The notes under the pieces were generated by a model, which saw nothing but the letters and a program-made list of their open reading frames with translations, was not told where the DNA came from and did not search any database. Shown one piece after another: positions 7,463 to 18,051 of a stretch of 59,175 bases of DNA. Origin of the DNA: Burkholderiaceae bacterium (lineage in GTDB: Bacteria > Pseudomonadota > Gammaproteobacteria > Burkholderiales > Burkholderiaceae_E). Every line of letters begins with the position of its first letter. Position 1 is the stretch's first letter. The stretch spans positions 1 to 59,175 of the forward strand of contig JAGXFG010000025.1 of the NCBI GenBank assembly GCA_024637395.1, in the 5' to 3' direction. The position numbers and the translations under genes are program-made.

Positions 7463-7843
7463 ATGCCAGCTAAGGCAAGACTGTTTATCGTTGCGGGCTG
7501 CGTCGCTGCCTTGCTGGCGGTGGCCGCCGGCGCCTTCGGCGCGCATGCGCTCAAGGCACACCTGGCTCCGGACATGCTGGCCGTTTTCAAGACCGGGGTT
7601 GAGTACCATTTCTACCACGCGTTCGGCCTGATACTCGTCGGCTTCGCCGCATTGCACCTGCCCGAAAGCGCATATCTGCGCGCCGCCGGCTGGGTCATGC
7701 TCGCCGGCATCGTTCTGTTCTCCGGCAGCCTCTATCTGCTCGCGTTGAGCGGCGCGACCTGGCTGGGAGCGGTAACTCCGCTGGGCGGGGTGTGCTTCAT
7801 CGCCGCGTGGGCGCTGTTCGCGGGAGCCTTCATCAAGTCCTGA
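7463..7843 (+). CDS. DUF423 family inner-membrane protein (YgdD-like)
   Basis: 126 residues with four predicted membrane helices. The family hallmarks are visible: AAGAFGAHALKAHL near residues 21-34, TGVEYHFYHAFGLI near 44-57, GIVLFSGSLYLL in the third helix and TPLGGVCFIAAW in the fourth. The length is normal for the family. The function of DUF423 proteins is not established. The ATG at 7463 gives the usual N-terminus; a GTG at 7448 is in frame. It is divergent from the FadL-type gene and convergent with the Old Yellow Enzyme gene. Confidence 0.85.
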   Translation: MPAKARLFIVAGCVAALLAVAAGAFGAHALKAHLAPDMLAVFKTGVEYHFYHAFGLILVGFAALHLPESAYLRAAGWVMLAGIVLFSGSLYLLALSGATWLGAVTPLGGVCFIAAWALFAGAFIKS

Positions 7844-7935
7844 CGCTTGCGGGCCGCGCGCGGTTCCGCCTTCGAGCGGGTTGAGATCGCTGGCGCGCCC
7901 GACCTTGCGCGCCAGCACTTGCCGGGGAATCGGCC

Positions 7936-9012
7936 CTAAGCGGCCATGGCGGGATAGTCGGTATAACCCTTCTTGCCCGGGGTATACAACGTCGCCATGT
8001 CAGGCGCATTCACTGTCGCACCGGCCTTCATGCGTGCAACCAGGTCTGGGTTGGAAATGAATGGACGGCCAAATGCGATCAGGTCTGCCTCTTTCGCCTG
8101 CAGGACCTTTTCGGCACTCTCGGCGTCCATTCCTCCGACCGCGATGAAGGTGCGCGCGAACGCGGCGCGGAGCTTCTTCTTGAAATCGGCCGGCACCGGT
8201 GGCGCTCCCATCGCCGAGTGGTCGACCAGGTGCAGATAGACGAGCCCGAGGTCCGACAGCTTGCTGGCCAGTGAAAGGAACTGCTCTTCCACCCCGTCGA
8301 AAGCCCCGGTTCCGTTGAATACGCCGTAGGGGGAGATGCGAATCCCGACCCGCTCGGCGCCAATGGCGTTCACGCAGGCCTGCGCCACTTCGAGGGTAAA
8401 GCGATTGCGCTTGTCGGCACTGCCGCCATAGCCATCGGTGCGCTGGTTGACGTTGGCGTTCAGAAACTGTTCCATCAGGTAGCCATTGGCGGCATGCAGC
8501 TCGATGCCGTCAAAGCCTGCCTTGATGGCCAGCTTTGCCGCGTTGGCGTACTCGGCGACCGCTGCCGAAATGTCTGCCTGGGTCATCTCGACCGGGACGG
8601 TGTGCGATTGCTTGCCCGCCTTGTCGGTCACCATTTCACCCGGGCACGCTTCAGGGCTCGGGCCAATCACGCGGGCACCGGCAGGGAGATTGTCCTGGTG
8701 CGAAACGCGCCCGGTGTGCATGAACTGCACAAATATCTTGCCGCCAGCTCCGTGGACGGCCTCGGTGACTGCGCGCCAGCCCTGGACCTGTTCTTCGTTG
8801 TAGAGACCGGGAATTCTGGGGTATCCAACTCCATTGGGCGAGGGCGATGTGCCCTCGGTCACGATCAGTCCTGCCATTGCGCGCTGCTCGTAATACTGGG
8901 CCATCAGTGCATTGGGCACGTTATCGGCTGATGCCCGATTGCGGGTCATCGGTGCCATCACGCTGCGGTTGGCAAGTTGAATTGCGCCTAGCTGGTAAGA
9001 ATCAAAAAGCAT
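7936..9012 (-). CDS. Old Yellow Enzyme family ene-reductase (NemA-like)
   Basis: 358 residues, the normal length for FMN-dependent NADH:flavin oxidoreductases. The start MLFDSYQLGAIQLANR and the following MAPMTRNRA are typical. The substrate-anion pair appears as HAAN in IELHAANGYLMEQFLN, with the catalytic tyrosine two residues after the Asn. The C-terminal phosphate-binding loop follows (AVGGMDAESAEKVL, LIAFGRPFISNPDL). The enzyme reduces activated C=C bonds or nitro compounds with NAD(P)H. The start was set at 9012 because GGAAA lies six bases upstream; an in-frame start at 9087 would add 25 atypical residues. No regulator gene was seen nearby. Confidence 0.9.
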   Translation of the reverse strand: MLFDSYQLGAIQLANRSVMAPMTRNRASADNVPNALMAQYYEQRAMAGLIVTEGTSPSPNGVGYPRIPGLYNEEQVQGWRAVTEAVHGAGGKIFVQFMHTGRVSHQDNLPAGARVIGPSPEACPGEMVTDKAGKQSHTVPVEMTQADISAAVAEYANAAKLAIKAGFDGIELHAANGYLMEQFLNANVNQRTDGYGGSADKRNRFTLEVAQACVNAIGAERVGIRISPYGVFNGTGAFDGVEEQFLSLASKLSDLGLVYLHLVDHSAMGAPPVPADFKKKLRAAFARTFIAVGGMDAESAEKVLQAKEADLIAFGRPFISNPDLVARMKAGATVNAPDMATLYTPGKKGYTDYPAMAA

Positions 9013-9380
9013 GGAAGTTTCCTGGAAGTTGGTTGGAATTGTTGTCGGCAGAGAAGATCGAGCGGCAGGAGCAGCGATCACTCCCATCCATAAACTATTA
9101 AGTGAGGGCGACGGCGCTGTTTTTCAAGGTCAAATGACATTCGCCCGTGACCCGGATGCCGCTCCTGAGCGAATGCCCGAAGTTGATCTCAAGCGCTGGA
9201 GGCCTGTTCCGCCAGCGGAAGAATGTCGTTGGCGGGAGTGCAAAGACCGCGGTGCTTGAGTGGCATCGCATCAGGATCGATACTGGGCTGACAGTGCTTA
9301 TTCCCTGCCGCGGAGATGTGCCGGGACGCGAACCGGGAGCAGATTGACGAAGAAATATCAACCCCAGCAAGGAGATACTG
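9013..9380. other. Intergenic region between the ene-reductase and PEBP genes
   Basis: 368 bases separating two divergent genes. Open frames up to about 80 codons occur but show no recognisable product or ribosome binding site. It presumably carries both promoters; I could not pick out convincing -35/-10 pairs. Confidence 0.4.
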
Positions 9381-9941
9381 ATGTCACTGAAACACCCCCT
9401 GATCGCAGCGGTACTGTTGGGCGCCTCGGCGCTGAGCCAGGCAGCAGGCTTCACTCTCTCCAGTCCTGAGATCAAGGCTGGCGCCATGATTCCGGCCAGC
9501 TTCGAATACAACGGCTTTGGCTGCAGCGGCGAGAACAAGTCGCCGGCGCTTAAGTGGAGCGGAGCACCCAAGGGCACCAGGAGTTTTGCGCTCACTGTCT
9601 ATGACCCGGACGCGCCCACCGGCTCGGGCTGGTGGCACTGGTCGGTCATCAACATCCCGGCCAATGTGAACGAACTCGCAAGCAATGCGGGCGCCGTGGG
9701 CGGCGCCAACCTGCCGGCCGGCGCGAGCAACGTGCGCATCGACTTCGGCGCGGCGGCCTGGGGCGGACCCTGCCCGCCCCAGGGCGACAAGCCGCACCGC
9801 TACATCTTCACGGTGTACGCACTCAAGACCGACAAGCTCGACATTCCGGCCGATGCAACTGCGGCACTGGCTGGCTTCATGATCCATGCCAATACCATCG
9901 CCAAGGCCAGTTTCACCGCCCGATACGGTCGCAAGAAGTAG
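9381..9941 (+). CDS. YbhB/YbcL-type phosphatidylethanolamine-binding protein, secreted
   Basis: 186 residues preceded by AAGGAGAT. A signal peptide ends near SQA at residues 19-21. The PEBP fold is shown by SPALKWSGAPKGTRSFALTV, the DPDAP motif near residues 75-79, GWWHWSVINIP, GGPCPPQGDKPHRYIF and the C-terminal helix. Bacterial members have a conserved ligand pocket, but their role is not settled. It stands alone; the next gene downstream is a decayed DUF202 gene. Confidence 0.88.
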   Translation: MSLKHPLIAAVLLGASALSQAAGFTLSSPEIKAGAMIPASFEYNGFGCSGENKSPALKWSGAPKGTRSFALTVYDPDAPTGSGWWHWSVINIPANVNELASNAGAVGGANLPAGASNVRIDFGAAAWGGPCPPQGDKPHRYIFTVYALKTDKLDIPADATAALAGFMIHANTIAKASFTARYGRKK

Positions 9942-10173
9942 CGGTTGGCGCAGCACTAGAAAGGCCGGCCCCAGCCCAGGGGATGGTCTTCTGCCGCGAG
10001 GCTGGCGCGGCCACTGCGATATGATCGACGTTCAGTTCCCGGACAATTGAGCCACGCAAGTGCCCAGCGGTTCAGCCGAAACGCTGCTCTGTCAGGCGGC
10101 TCGCACTCATCCCGAGCGGTCGGGGTGGCTCGCCGGCGGCCTGACGACCCGGGGCACTGAATTGGCCAACGAC

Positions 10174-10520
10174 ATGAACGATATCGATTCGATCGCGATC
10201 AGCGAGGTGCAGCTGCTGCTGGCCGAGAAGCGGACCTCCCTGGCGGTGATGCGCACTGGCATCGCCGTCCTGGCCTTGCCGCTTTCGGTGGCTACCTGTT
10301 GGTGCATGCCATCGGGCGCATGCACCACTACGACCGGCTGATTCGCAAGATCAAGTCGGAGCACAGCATAATCGCCGAATACATCGAGTAGATTCAGGCA
10401 GAAGTCATGAAGCAGCTCGACTCGACCATCGGCAACACCGCGATCCCGTCGATCGCCGCCAGCCTCCAGGTCACGCCACTGAGCCTCAAGGCGGCGCCGC
10501 CCGTGCGCGTCGCTCCCTAG
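10174..10520 (+). pseudogene. DUF202-like membrane protein gene, internally deleted
   Basis: The frame from the ATG at 10174 reads MNDIDSIAISEVQLLLAEKR and then TSLAVMRTGIAVLALPLS, the N-terminal half of a DUF202-type protein. At about 10285 it shifts frame directly to GGYLLVHAIGRMHHYDRL, which belongs to the far side of the membrane region. About 30 residues are therefore missing, together with the frame. The second frame reaches a TAG at 10389-10391 and continues coherently beyond it as IQAEVMKQLDSTIG to a TAG at 10518-10520. That suggests an additional nonsense change. The gene is most likely dead; a sequencing error could explain the shift but not the missing segment. Confidence 0.65.
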
Positions 10521-10531
10521 CGAGCTCCGGC

Positions 10532-11209
10532 ATGTGCACCCACTACCTGTCAGTGCCAAGCCCCGAGCGGTTACGGGAGTCGTTCAACATCGTGCCGCCG
10601 AGCGAGCTCGGGCGCCATGACATGTGGCCCGGCTACTTCGGGCTGTTCATCCGCCGTTCCGACGACGGCGACGAGTGCGCTGGCGCGCAACCGCAGCGCG
10701 AAGCCGTGATGGGGCGCTGGGGTCTGGTCCCGCACTGGTCAAAGGATGGCAAGGAACGCAACACCGTCAATGCCCGCAGCGAGACCGCGGCCATCAAGCC
10801 CAGCTTCAGGGATGCTTGGCGGCGTAGCCAGCGCTGCATCATTCCGGCCCAGGCGGTGTTCGAGCCTGACTGGCGCTCCGGCAAGGCCGTTGCCACCCAG
10901 ATCGTGAGGGCTGACGGCCAGCCGCTGGGAATCGCGGGACTCTGGTCGGCGTGGAAATCCGCCGCCGGCTGGCTCGAGAGCTACACCATGCTCACCATCA
11001 ACGCCGACGAGCATGAGCTGATGCGCAATTTCCATCGCCCCAATGAAGAGAAGCGCATGGTGGTGATCCTGCCCGATGACGGCTACGAGGAATGGTTGCA
11101 GGCCAGCCCTGAGCGCGCGACCGGATTCATGCGCTCCTACCGAGCCGAGCTATTGCGCGTCATCGAGCCCCCCGCACGCAACGAGCTGGAGCTGGTGCCC
11201 AGGCAATAG
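10532..11209 (+). CDS. yedK: SRAP family abasic-site protein (YedK/HMCES-like)
   Basis: 225 residues beginning MCTHY, so Cys2 becomes the N-terminal nucleophile that crosslinks to abasic sites in single-stranded DNA. Other family features are GRWGLVPHWSKD, NARSETAAIKPSF near residues 81-93, RCIIPAQAVFEPDW (the usual FYEW appears as VFEPDW), and a late segment with NFHRPNEEKRMVVIL that carries the catalytic histidine. The family protects abasic sites during replication. The DUF167 gene follows without a gap, so the two are probably cotranscribed. No LexA box was found by eye. Confidence 0.85.
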   Translation: MCTHYLSVPSPERLRESFNIVPPSELGRHDMWPGYFGLFIRRSDDGDECAGAQPQREAVMGRWGLVPHWSKDGKERNTVNARSETAAIKPSFRDAWRRSQRCIIPAQAVFEPDWRSGKAVATQIVRADGQPLGIAGLWSAWKSAAGWLESYTMLTINADEHELMRNFHRPNEEKRMVVILPDDGYEEWLQASPERATGFMRSYRAELLRVIEPPARNELELVPRQ

Positions 11210-11569
11210 ATGGCGAAAGCAAAGAAGACGGCCGCCAGGAAGGAGCCACCAGCGAACGTGGGCGGCTCCGCGCGCCCCGACGGGAGATTCTTCCACTGGG
11301 AGGGCGACGTCCTGGTGCTCAACATCCTCGGGACGCCATCGGCCAAGTTGGACAAGATCGGCAAGCCCAAGGACAAGCAGCTCAAGGTGTCGGTGACTGC
11401 GGACCCGGTGGGCGGCAAGGCCACCGATCACATGGTGAAGTTCCTGGCCAGGGAATTTGGCGTCAGGACCAGCGACGTGGAAGTGGTGTTCGGACGCATG
11501 AGCGTCAACAAGCAGTTGCGGATCGCGAATCCGACCAAATTCCCGCGGGCCTTCAAGCTCGGGGAGTGA
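11210..11569 (+). CDS. DUF167 (YggU) family protein
   Basis: 119 residues. The ATG follows directly on the TAG of the SRAP gene. The first 25 residues are a lysine/alanine-rich extension. The DUF167 domain follows, with DVLVLNILGTPSAK, KQLKVSVTADPVGGKATDHM and VVFGRMSVNKQLRI. The pattern of a P-V-x-G-x-A-x-x-x-x loop before a helix and a late GRMS-NK-L strand is characteristic. The function of the family is not known. It is convergent with panC, with a gap of only 17 bases. Confidence 0.8.
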   Translation: MAKAKKTAARKEPPANVGGSARPDGRFFHWEGDVLVLNILGTPSAKLDKIGKPKDKQLKVSVTADPVGGKATDHMVKFLAREFGVRTSDVEVVFGRMSVNKQLRIANPTKFPRAFKLGE

Positions 11570-11586
11570 GCGCGCGCCCGGCAGCC

Positions 11587-13274
<1,688 letters not shown>

Positions 13275-13288
13275 CTTGGGCTCCGGCC

Positions 13289-14425
13289 TCAGTTGACGTA
13301 CCGCACCACGACGCAGCCGATCGAGTAGCCGGCGCCGAACGAGCAGATCACCCCGACATCGCCGCCTGCCAGTCCCGCGCCGTGGCGATGGAAGGCGATG
13401 ATCGAGCCCGCCGACGCGGTATTGGCATATTCGTCGAGAATCACCGGCGCTCGTTCCGGGCCGGGATCGGCCCCGAGCAGCTTGCGGGTGATGAACAGGT
13501 TCATGTTCAGGTTCGCCTGGTGCAGCCAGTAGCGCGCCACCCCCTGCGGCTCGATCCCCAGTTGGGCCAGGTGGCCGCCGATGTGTTCGACCACCATCGG
13601 GCAGACCTCCTTGAACACCTTGCGACCTTCCTGGACGAAGAGCTGGTCGTGGGCCTCGCGATCGACATCCTCGCAGCGCGCCAGGAACCCGGCGTTGTTG
13701 CGGATGTTGTTCGAGAACCTGGTTGCCAGCCTGGTGCCGAGAATGTCGAAGCGCTGACTGACGTTCGCCCGGGCGGCGTCCTCGACCACCACCGCGGTGC
13801 AGACGTCGCCGAAGATGAAGTGGCTGTCGCGGTCGCGCCAGTCGAGGTGCGCGGAGGTGATTTCGGGGCTTACCACCAGTACCGCGCGGGCGGTGCCGGC
13901 GCGGATCGCGTTGGCAGCCTGCTCGATGCCGAAAGTCGCCGACGAGCAGGCGACGTTCATGTCGTAGGCATAACCCGAGGTGCCGAGCGCCTGCTGGAGT
14001 TCGATTGCCATCGCCGGATAGGCGCGTTGCAGGTTGGCGCAGGCGATGATCACCAGATCGATGTCGGCCGCCTCGCGTCGGGCCATGTCGAGTGCGTCGC
14101 GGGCCGCACCCAGGGCGATCTCGACCTGCAGCGACATCTCTTCATTGGGGCGCGGGGAGAAGTACGGGCGCATGCGCTCCGGGTCGAGCACGCCGCGGCG
14201 ATCGATGACATAGCGCTGGCGAATTCCCGAGGCCTTCTGGATGAACTCGACGCTCGATGGCTCCAGGGCGACGGCCGCGCCGCCGGCGATGGCAGCGGCA
14301 TTGCGCTCGTTCTGGAGCCTGACGTACTCGTTGAACGAGGCCACCAGTTCGTCATTGGTGATGACGTCGGGGGCGTTCCACAGGCCGGTGCCGGTGATTG
14401 CTGCAACGACAGGACTTGGCGTCAT
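13289..14425 (-). CDS. Beta-ketoacyl-ACP synthase III-like enzyme
   Basis: 378 residues, longer than housekeeping FabH (about 320). The catalytic triad of the KAS III family is present: Cys in [14 protein letters not shown], His in [11 protein letters not shown] and Asn in [10 protein letters not shown]. The extra length lies mainly in the first 100 residues ([19 protein letters not shown]). Such longer KAS III homologues may condense other acyl starters than FabH. I set the start at ATG 14425, since the 25 residues in front of it are Pro/Ala-rich and atypical. It sits between ackA and panB on the same strand; the substrate is not evident. Confidence 0.82.
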   Translation of the reverse strand: MTPSPVVAAITGTGLWNAPDVITNDELVASFNEYVRLQNERNAAAIAGGAAVALEPSSVEFIQKASGIRQRYVIDRRGVLDPERMRPYFSPRPNEEMSLQVEIALGAARDALDMARREAADIDLVIIACANLQRAYPAMAIELQQALGTSGYAYDMNVACSSATFGIEQAANAIRAGTARAVLVVSPEITSAHLDWRDRDSHFIFGDVCTAVVVEDAARANVSQRFDILGTRLATRFSNNIRNNAGFLARCEDVDREAHDQLFVQEGRKVFKEVCPMVVEHIGGHLAQLGIEPQGVARYWLHQANLNMNLFITRKLLGADPGPERAPVILDEYANTASAGSIIAFHRHGAGLAGGDVGVICSFGAGYSIGCVVVRYVN

Positions 14426-14555
14426 GGTGTTCGGTACCCCCGGGGATGCAGGCGCCGCTGCCGGGCTTCCAGGCTTCCCGACGCTGGCATGGGCGCCCAT
14501 TGTACGGCAGCAAGTCGCGTGAATCCTTACCGGCGGCGGTGATTACGGGCCCGGG

Positions 14556-15809
14556 TCAGGCGATCACGGAGGGTGCGGGCCCGGTGACGGAACTGGGCAG
14601 AAAGTGCGCAGTATGGTCGGCAATCATACCTTCCTCGTCGGTCGGAATGACCCATGCCTGCACCCGCGAGCCGGCCTTGGTGAGGCATGCCGCCCCCGCC
14701 CCGTCATAGGAGCCGTTGGCAGCCAGGTCTGGTTCGACCCCGAGCCAGCCCAGCCCGGCGAGAATGCGTTCGCGGATCGGCGCGGCGTGCTCCCCGATGC
14801 CGGCGGTGAACACGATGCCGTCGATGCCTTCAAGCACGGCCGCGAGGGCACCGATTTCACGCTTGACCCGGGCGACGAAGAAGTCGACTGCTTCACGGGC
14901 GCCGGTCGTCGAGCTCGCGAGCAGCAGGCGCATATCGGCGCTGACCCCGGAGAGGCCCTTCAACCCGGATTCGCGATAGAGCAGATCGGCGAGCCCAGCC
15001 GCGTCGAGCCCCTCGTTCTGCAGCAGCCACAGCAGCACGCCGGGGTCGATACTGCCGCAGCGGGTCCCCATCGGCAGGCCGTCGAGCGGTGAAAATCCCA
15101 TGGTCGAACTCACCGAGCGTCCGGCGCGCAGGGCACACAGCGAGGCGCCATTGCCCAGATGGGCCACCACCGTGCGGCCGCCGGCGAGGGCCGGTGCAAC
15201 CAGTGGCAACTGGGAGGCGATGTACTGGTAGGAGATGCCGTGGAATCCGTAGCGGCGAATGCCCTGCTCGTAGAACGAGCGCGGCAGCGCGTAGACGTCC
15301 TCGACAAAATCGTGGGTGCGATGGAAGGCGGTGTCGAAGCAGGCCACCTGCACCGCCTCCGGAAAGGCGCTGCGGGCGGCCCGAATGCAGGCAACGTTGT
15401 GGGGCTGGTGCAGCGGTGCCAGCGCCATCAGCGCGTCGAGTTGCGCGAGGACGTTCTCGTCGACTGCCGCGGGGGCGCTGAATTGCGCGCCACCGTGGAC
15501 CACGCGGTGTCCGACGCCACTTATCCGCATCCCCGGCACCGCCGCGCGCAACGCCGCCAGGGCATGTTCGAGCGCGCCGTGAGCGTCTGGCACCTTGCGC
15601 AGCTCGCGGGGCGGCGCGATATCGTCACCGTGGCGATCGCGCACCTGCAGCAGTCCCTGTCCCCCGGGTCCGTCGATGCCGCCGCGCACCGCCAGGCGCA
15701 GCGCCGGGCCGGCACCGCTCTGCCCAGGCGGGCCGCTCGCGGCGATTTCAAAGAGCGCGAACTTGAGCGAGGAGGATCCGGCGTTCAGCGTCAGCAGGTG
15801 CTCGCTCAT
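14556..15809 (-). CDS. ackA: Acetate kinase
   Basis: 417 residues. The signature NAGSSSLKFALFE lies at residues 8-20, and GVGHRVVHGGAQF, DTAFHRTHDF, YGFHGISYQYIASQL, HLGNGASLCALRAGRS and FTAGIGEHAAPIRERIL follow. These cover both ASKHA halves and the acyl-phosphate site. The start ATG overlaps the stop of the MaoC-Pta gene by four bases (ATGA), which supports translational coupling. With the Pta domain upstream it would interconvert acyl-CoA, acyl phosphate and acid plus ATP. A butyrate or propionate kinase role cannot be excluded. Confidence 0.93.
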   Translation of the reverse strand: MSEHLLTLNAGSSSLKFALFEIAASGPPGQSGAGPALRLAVRGGIDGPGGQGLLQVRDRHGDDIAPPRELRKVPDAHGALEHALAALRAAVPGMRISGVGHRVVHGGAQFSAPAAVDENVLAQLDALMALAPLHQPHNVACIRAARSAFPEAVQVACFDTAFHRTHDFVEDVYALPRSFYEQGIRRYGFHGISYQYIASQLPLVAPALAGGRTVVAHLGNGASLCALRAGRSVSSTMGFSPLDGLPMGTRCGSIDPGVLLWLLQNEGLDAAGLADLLYRESGLKGLSGVSADMRLLLASSTTGAREAVDFFVARVKREIGALAAVLEGIDGIVFTAGIGEHAAPIRERILAGLGWLGVEPDLAANGSYDGAGAACLTKAGSRVQAWVIPTDEEGMIADHTAHFLPSSVTGPAPSVIA

Positions 15810-17260
15810 CGCCCGGAGCCATCCTGGTCGTGGATCTCGGCGGGCGCGGCCGGTTCCTTCACGGCACTCACGCCGGTCTTGGTCCAGTGCACATAGAGGT
15901 GGGCCAGCGCGCATGACATCAGCCGGCTCTGCGCGTCGTCGGCCCGGCTGGTGAGGATGATGGGCACGCTCGCCCCCAGGACCAGCCCGGCGGCCAGGGC
16001 GCTCGCCACAAAGGTGAGCTCCTTGGCCAGCATGTTGCCGGCTTCCATGTTGGGGACGATCAGCACCTGGGCGTGCCCCGCCACCAGTGACTGGATGCCC
16101 TTGGAGCGCGCGGCCTCGAGGTTGACCGCGTTGTCCATCGCCAGCGGCCCGTCGACGATGCCGCCGACGATCTGGCCGCGCTCGGCCATCTTGGCGAGCA
16201 CCGCGGCGTCGATCGTCGAGGGGATGGCGGGGTTGACGGTCTCGATCGCCGAGAGGATCCCAACCTTCGGCACCGCAATGCCGCAGGCCCGCGCCAGGTT
16301 GATCGCGTTCTGGGTGATGTCGGCCTTGGCTGCGAGGTCGGGGGCAATATTGATCGCCGCGTCGGAAATGAAGAGCGGATGCTCGAGCCCCGGCGTGTCC
16401 ATCACGAACACGTGGCTGATCCGCCGGCCGCTGCGCAGCCCCCCCTCGCGGCGCACCACTTCGGCCAGCATTACGTCGGTATGGAGGTGGCCCTTCATCA
16501 ACGCCGCCACCGAGCCCTCGCGCGCCATCCGGACCGCAGCTGCCGAGGCCGCGAAATCGCTGTCGGCATCGACGCGCTGGAATTGCGACAGATCGGCGCC
16601 GAGTGTTGCGGCGGCGGCGTCAATGCGCCGGCGGTTGCCAATGAGTATCGGCTCGATCAGGCCGGCGGCGTGGGCGCGCAGCGCGCCGCCCAGTGACTGC
16701 GGTTCTTCCGGGCAGATCACCGCCATGGCGATCGGCGTCAGCCCGGCGCAGGCGGCCACCAGTCGTTCGCAGTGCCGGTGCTTGCGCAGCATGATCCCGG
16801 GCGCCTCGAGGTGCACGTCGGTGAGCTTGCGCCGCGGTGCGAAGACCTCGGCGAAGCCGTCGGCCACCAGATCGCCAGAGCTCTTGACCACCCGGGTCTC
16901 GAGGATGATCAGCTGTGGCTCGCGTTTGTCGACCACCTCGACCGACACCGTGACTTCGTCGCCGACGCTGACCCGCGCATGAAAGTTCAGCGATTGCGAG
17001 CGGTAGAGCGTGCCCGGGCCGGGCAGCGAGGTTCCAAGCAGATTGGCCACGAGCGCGGCAAACCACATCGATGGCGCAACCGCACCACCCTTGGTCTCGC
17101 CGGCGACGAGGTTCGGTTCGCCGGGCAGGTGCAACGGATTGAAGTTGCCGGTGATGCTCGCAAAGACGTAGAGATCGTGCTCGGTGCAGACGCGGTCCAT
17201 GGCGACGCGGTCGCCGACCTTGATCTCGTCGAACAGCTTGTTCGAGACGGTGATTTCCAT
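15806..17260 (-). CDS. MaoC hydratase-phosphate acyltransferase fusion
   Basis: 484 residues. Positions 1-150 are a MaoC/PhaJ-like hotdog domain with the hydratase pattern FASITGNFNPLHL near residues 33-45. From about 175 to 465 is a phosphate acetyl/butyryltransferase domain: LIGNRRRIDAAAATLG, ALMKGHLHTDVMLAEVVRR, HVFVMDTPGLEHPLFISDAA, and VPNMEAGNMLAKEL near the end. Fused MaoC-Pta proteins are known in proteobacteria and are usually named bifunctional enoyl-CoA hydratase/phosphate acetyltransferase. The coupling to ackA suggests acyl-phosphate metabolism. The start chosen is ATG 17260; a TTG four codons upstream is in frame. Confidence 0.9.
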   Translation of the reverse strand: MEITVSNKLFDEIKVGDRVAMDRVCTEHDLYVFASITGNFNPLHLPGEPNLVAGETKGGAVAPSMWFAALVANLLGTSLPGPGTLYRSQSLNFHARVSVGDEVTVSVEVVDKREPQLIILETRVVKSSGDLVADGFAEVFAPRRKLTDVHLEAPGIMLRKHRHCERLVAACAGLTPIAMAVICPEEPQSLGGALRAHAAGLIEPILIGNRRRIDAAAATLGADLSQFQRVDADSDFAASAAAVRMAREGSVAALMKGHLHTDVMLAEVVRREGGLRSGRRISHVFVMDTPGLEHPLFISDAAINIAPDLAAKADITQNAINLARACGIAVPKVGILSAIETVNPAIPSTIDAAVLAKMAERGQIVGGIVDGPLAMDNAVNLEAARSKGIQSLVAGHAQVLIVPNMEAGNMLAKELTFVASALAAGLVLGASVPIILTSRADDAQSRLMSCALAHLYVHWTKTGVSAVKEPAAPAEIHDQDGSGR

Positions 17261-17270
17261 GGTTTTGCCC

Positions 17271-17298
17271 AAGACTAGATGATATTTAATATAGTCTT
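17271..17298. promoter_or_regulatory. Inverted repeat in front of the MaoC-Pta operon
   Basis: AAGACT and AGTCTT form a perfect inverted repeat with a 16-base AT-rich spacer. It lies 10-38 bases upstream of the MaoC-Pta start. Its position and AT-rich centre suit an operator or promoter element of the five-gene minus-strand cluster. No regulator is identified. Confidence 0.35.
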
Positions 17299-17346
17299 AA
17301 TGATAACAAATCGGCGCTGTATATGGTGCTTTGCAGCAACGAAGTG

Positions 17347-17958
17347 CTAGGGCTTTTCTCCGGACGCCGCGTTGGGCCGGGTGTGCAGCTTCATGGTCGC
17401 GGCCGGGAACTGGCCGGCCAGCATGTCGGGCAGGATCTCGAGCGCGCGATTGATCTCGTCGACGATCAGGCTCAGCTCCTCGAGCCTGGGTGGGTGCAGC
17501 ACGTAGTCGGCGACGTCCTGTTCGGACTGGAGCGCGCGCGGGTGTCCGATTCCCAGGCGCAGGCGCCAGAAGTCGGCGCTGCCAAGGTGCGCCTGGATGT
17601 CGCGCAATCCATTGTGGCCGGCATGTCCGCCGCCGCACTTGAGTTTCGACTGCCCGGGGGCGAGATCGAGCTCGTCGTGGATGACGAAGATCTCGGCCGG
17701 TTCGATGCGGTAGAAATTGGCCAGTGCCGCCACTGCGCGGCCCGAGCGGTTCATCAGCGTTCCCGGCTTGAGTAGCCAGAATGTGGTGCCGCGCAGACGC
17801 GGGCGTGCGATCTCGCCGTGGAATTTGGCTTCGCTGCTGAAGCTGGCGCCAGTGAGCCGCGCAATTGCGTCGGCAAACCAGAAACCGGCGTTATGACGCG
17901 TGTACTGGTATTCCCGGCCAACGTTGCCGAGACCAACTATCAGGCGGATTGCGGACAT
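17347..17958 (-). CDS. pth: Peptidyl-tRNA hydrolase
   Basis: 203 residues. It releases peptides from stalled peptidyl-tRNA. [20 protein letters not shown] near residues 6-25 holds the catalytic histidine and the substrate-binding Asn. [27 protein letters not shown] (catalytic Asp) and [13 protein letters not shown] follow. The start is MSAIRL at 17958; an upstream in-frame start adds 17 weakly conserved residues. It follows rplY as usual. In betaproteobacteria ychF commonly comes next, but here it is missing and only ychF heads remain 14-16 kb further along the same strand. Confidence 0.96.
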   Translation of the reverse strand: MSAIRLIVGLGNVGREYQYTRHNAGFWFADAIARLTGASFSSEAKFHGEIARPRLRGTTFWLLKPGTLMNRSGRAVAALANFYRIEPAEIFVIHDELDLAPGQSKLKCGGGHAGHNGLRDIQAHLGSADFWRLRLGIGHPRALQSEQDVADYVLHPPRLEELSLIVDEINRALEILPDMLAGQFPAATMKLHTRPNAASGEKP

Positions 17959-18051
17959 CGCGGCGCGCTGAGATCGATACGCGCCCGTCGCGTGCGAGGC
18001 GACGGGCACGAAGTCCGGACCGCGGCTGGTTGCCGCAGTCCGGGGCGGCGA

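Noticed and set aside
9147-9347. A 66-codon frame in the ene-reductase/PEBP gap
   Set aside because: No ribosome binding site, no recognisable product and ordinary intergenic composition.
13382-14542. A 386-codon plus-strand frame opposite the KAS III-like gene
   Set aside because: The minus frame has an intact Cys-His-Asn triad; the plus frame shows nothing recognisable.
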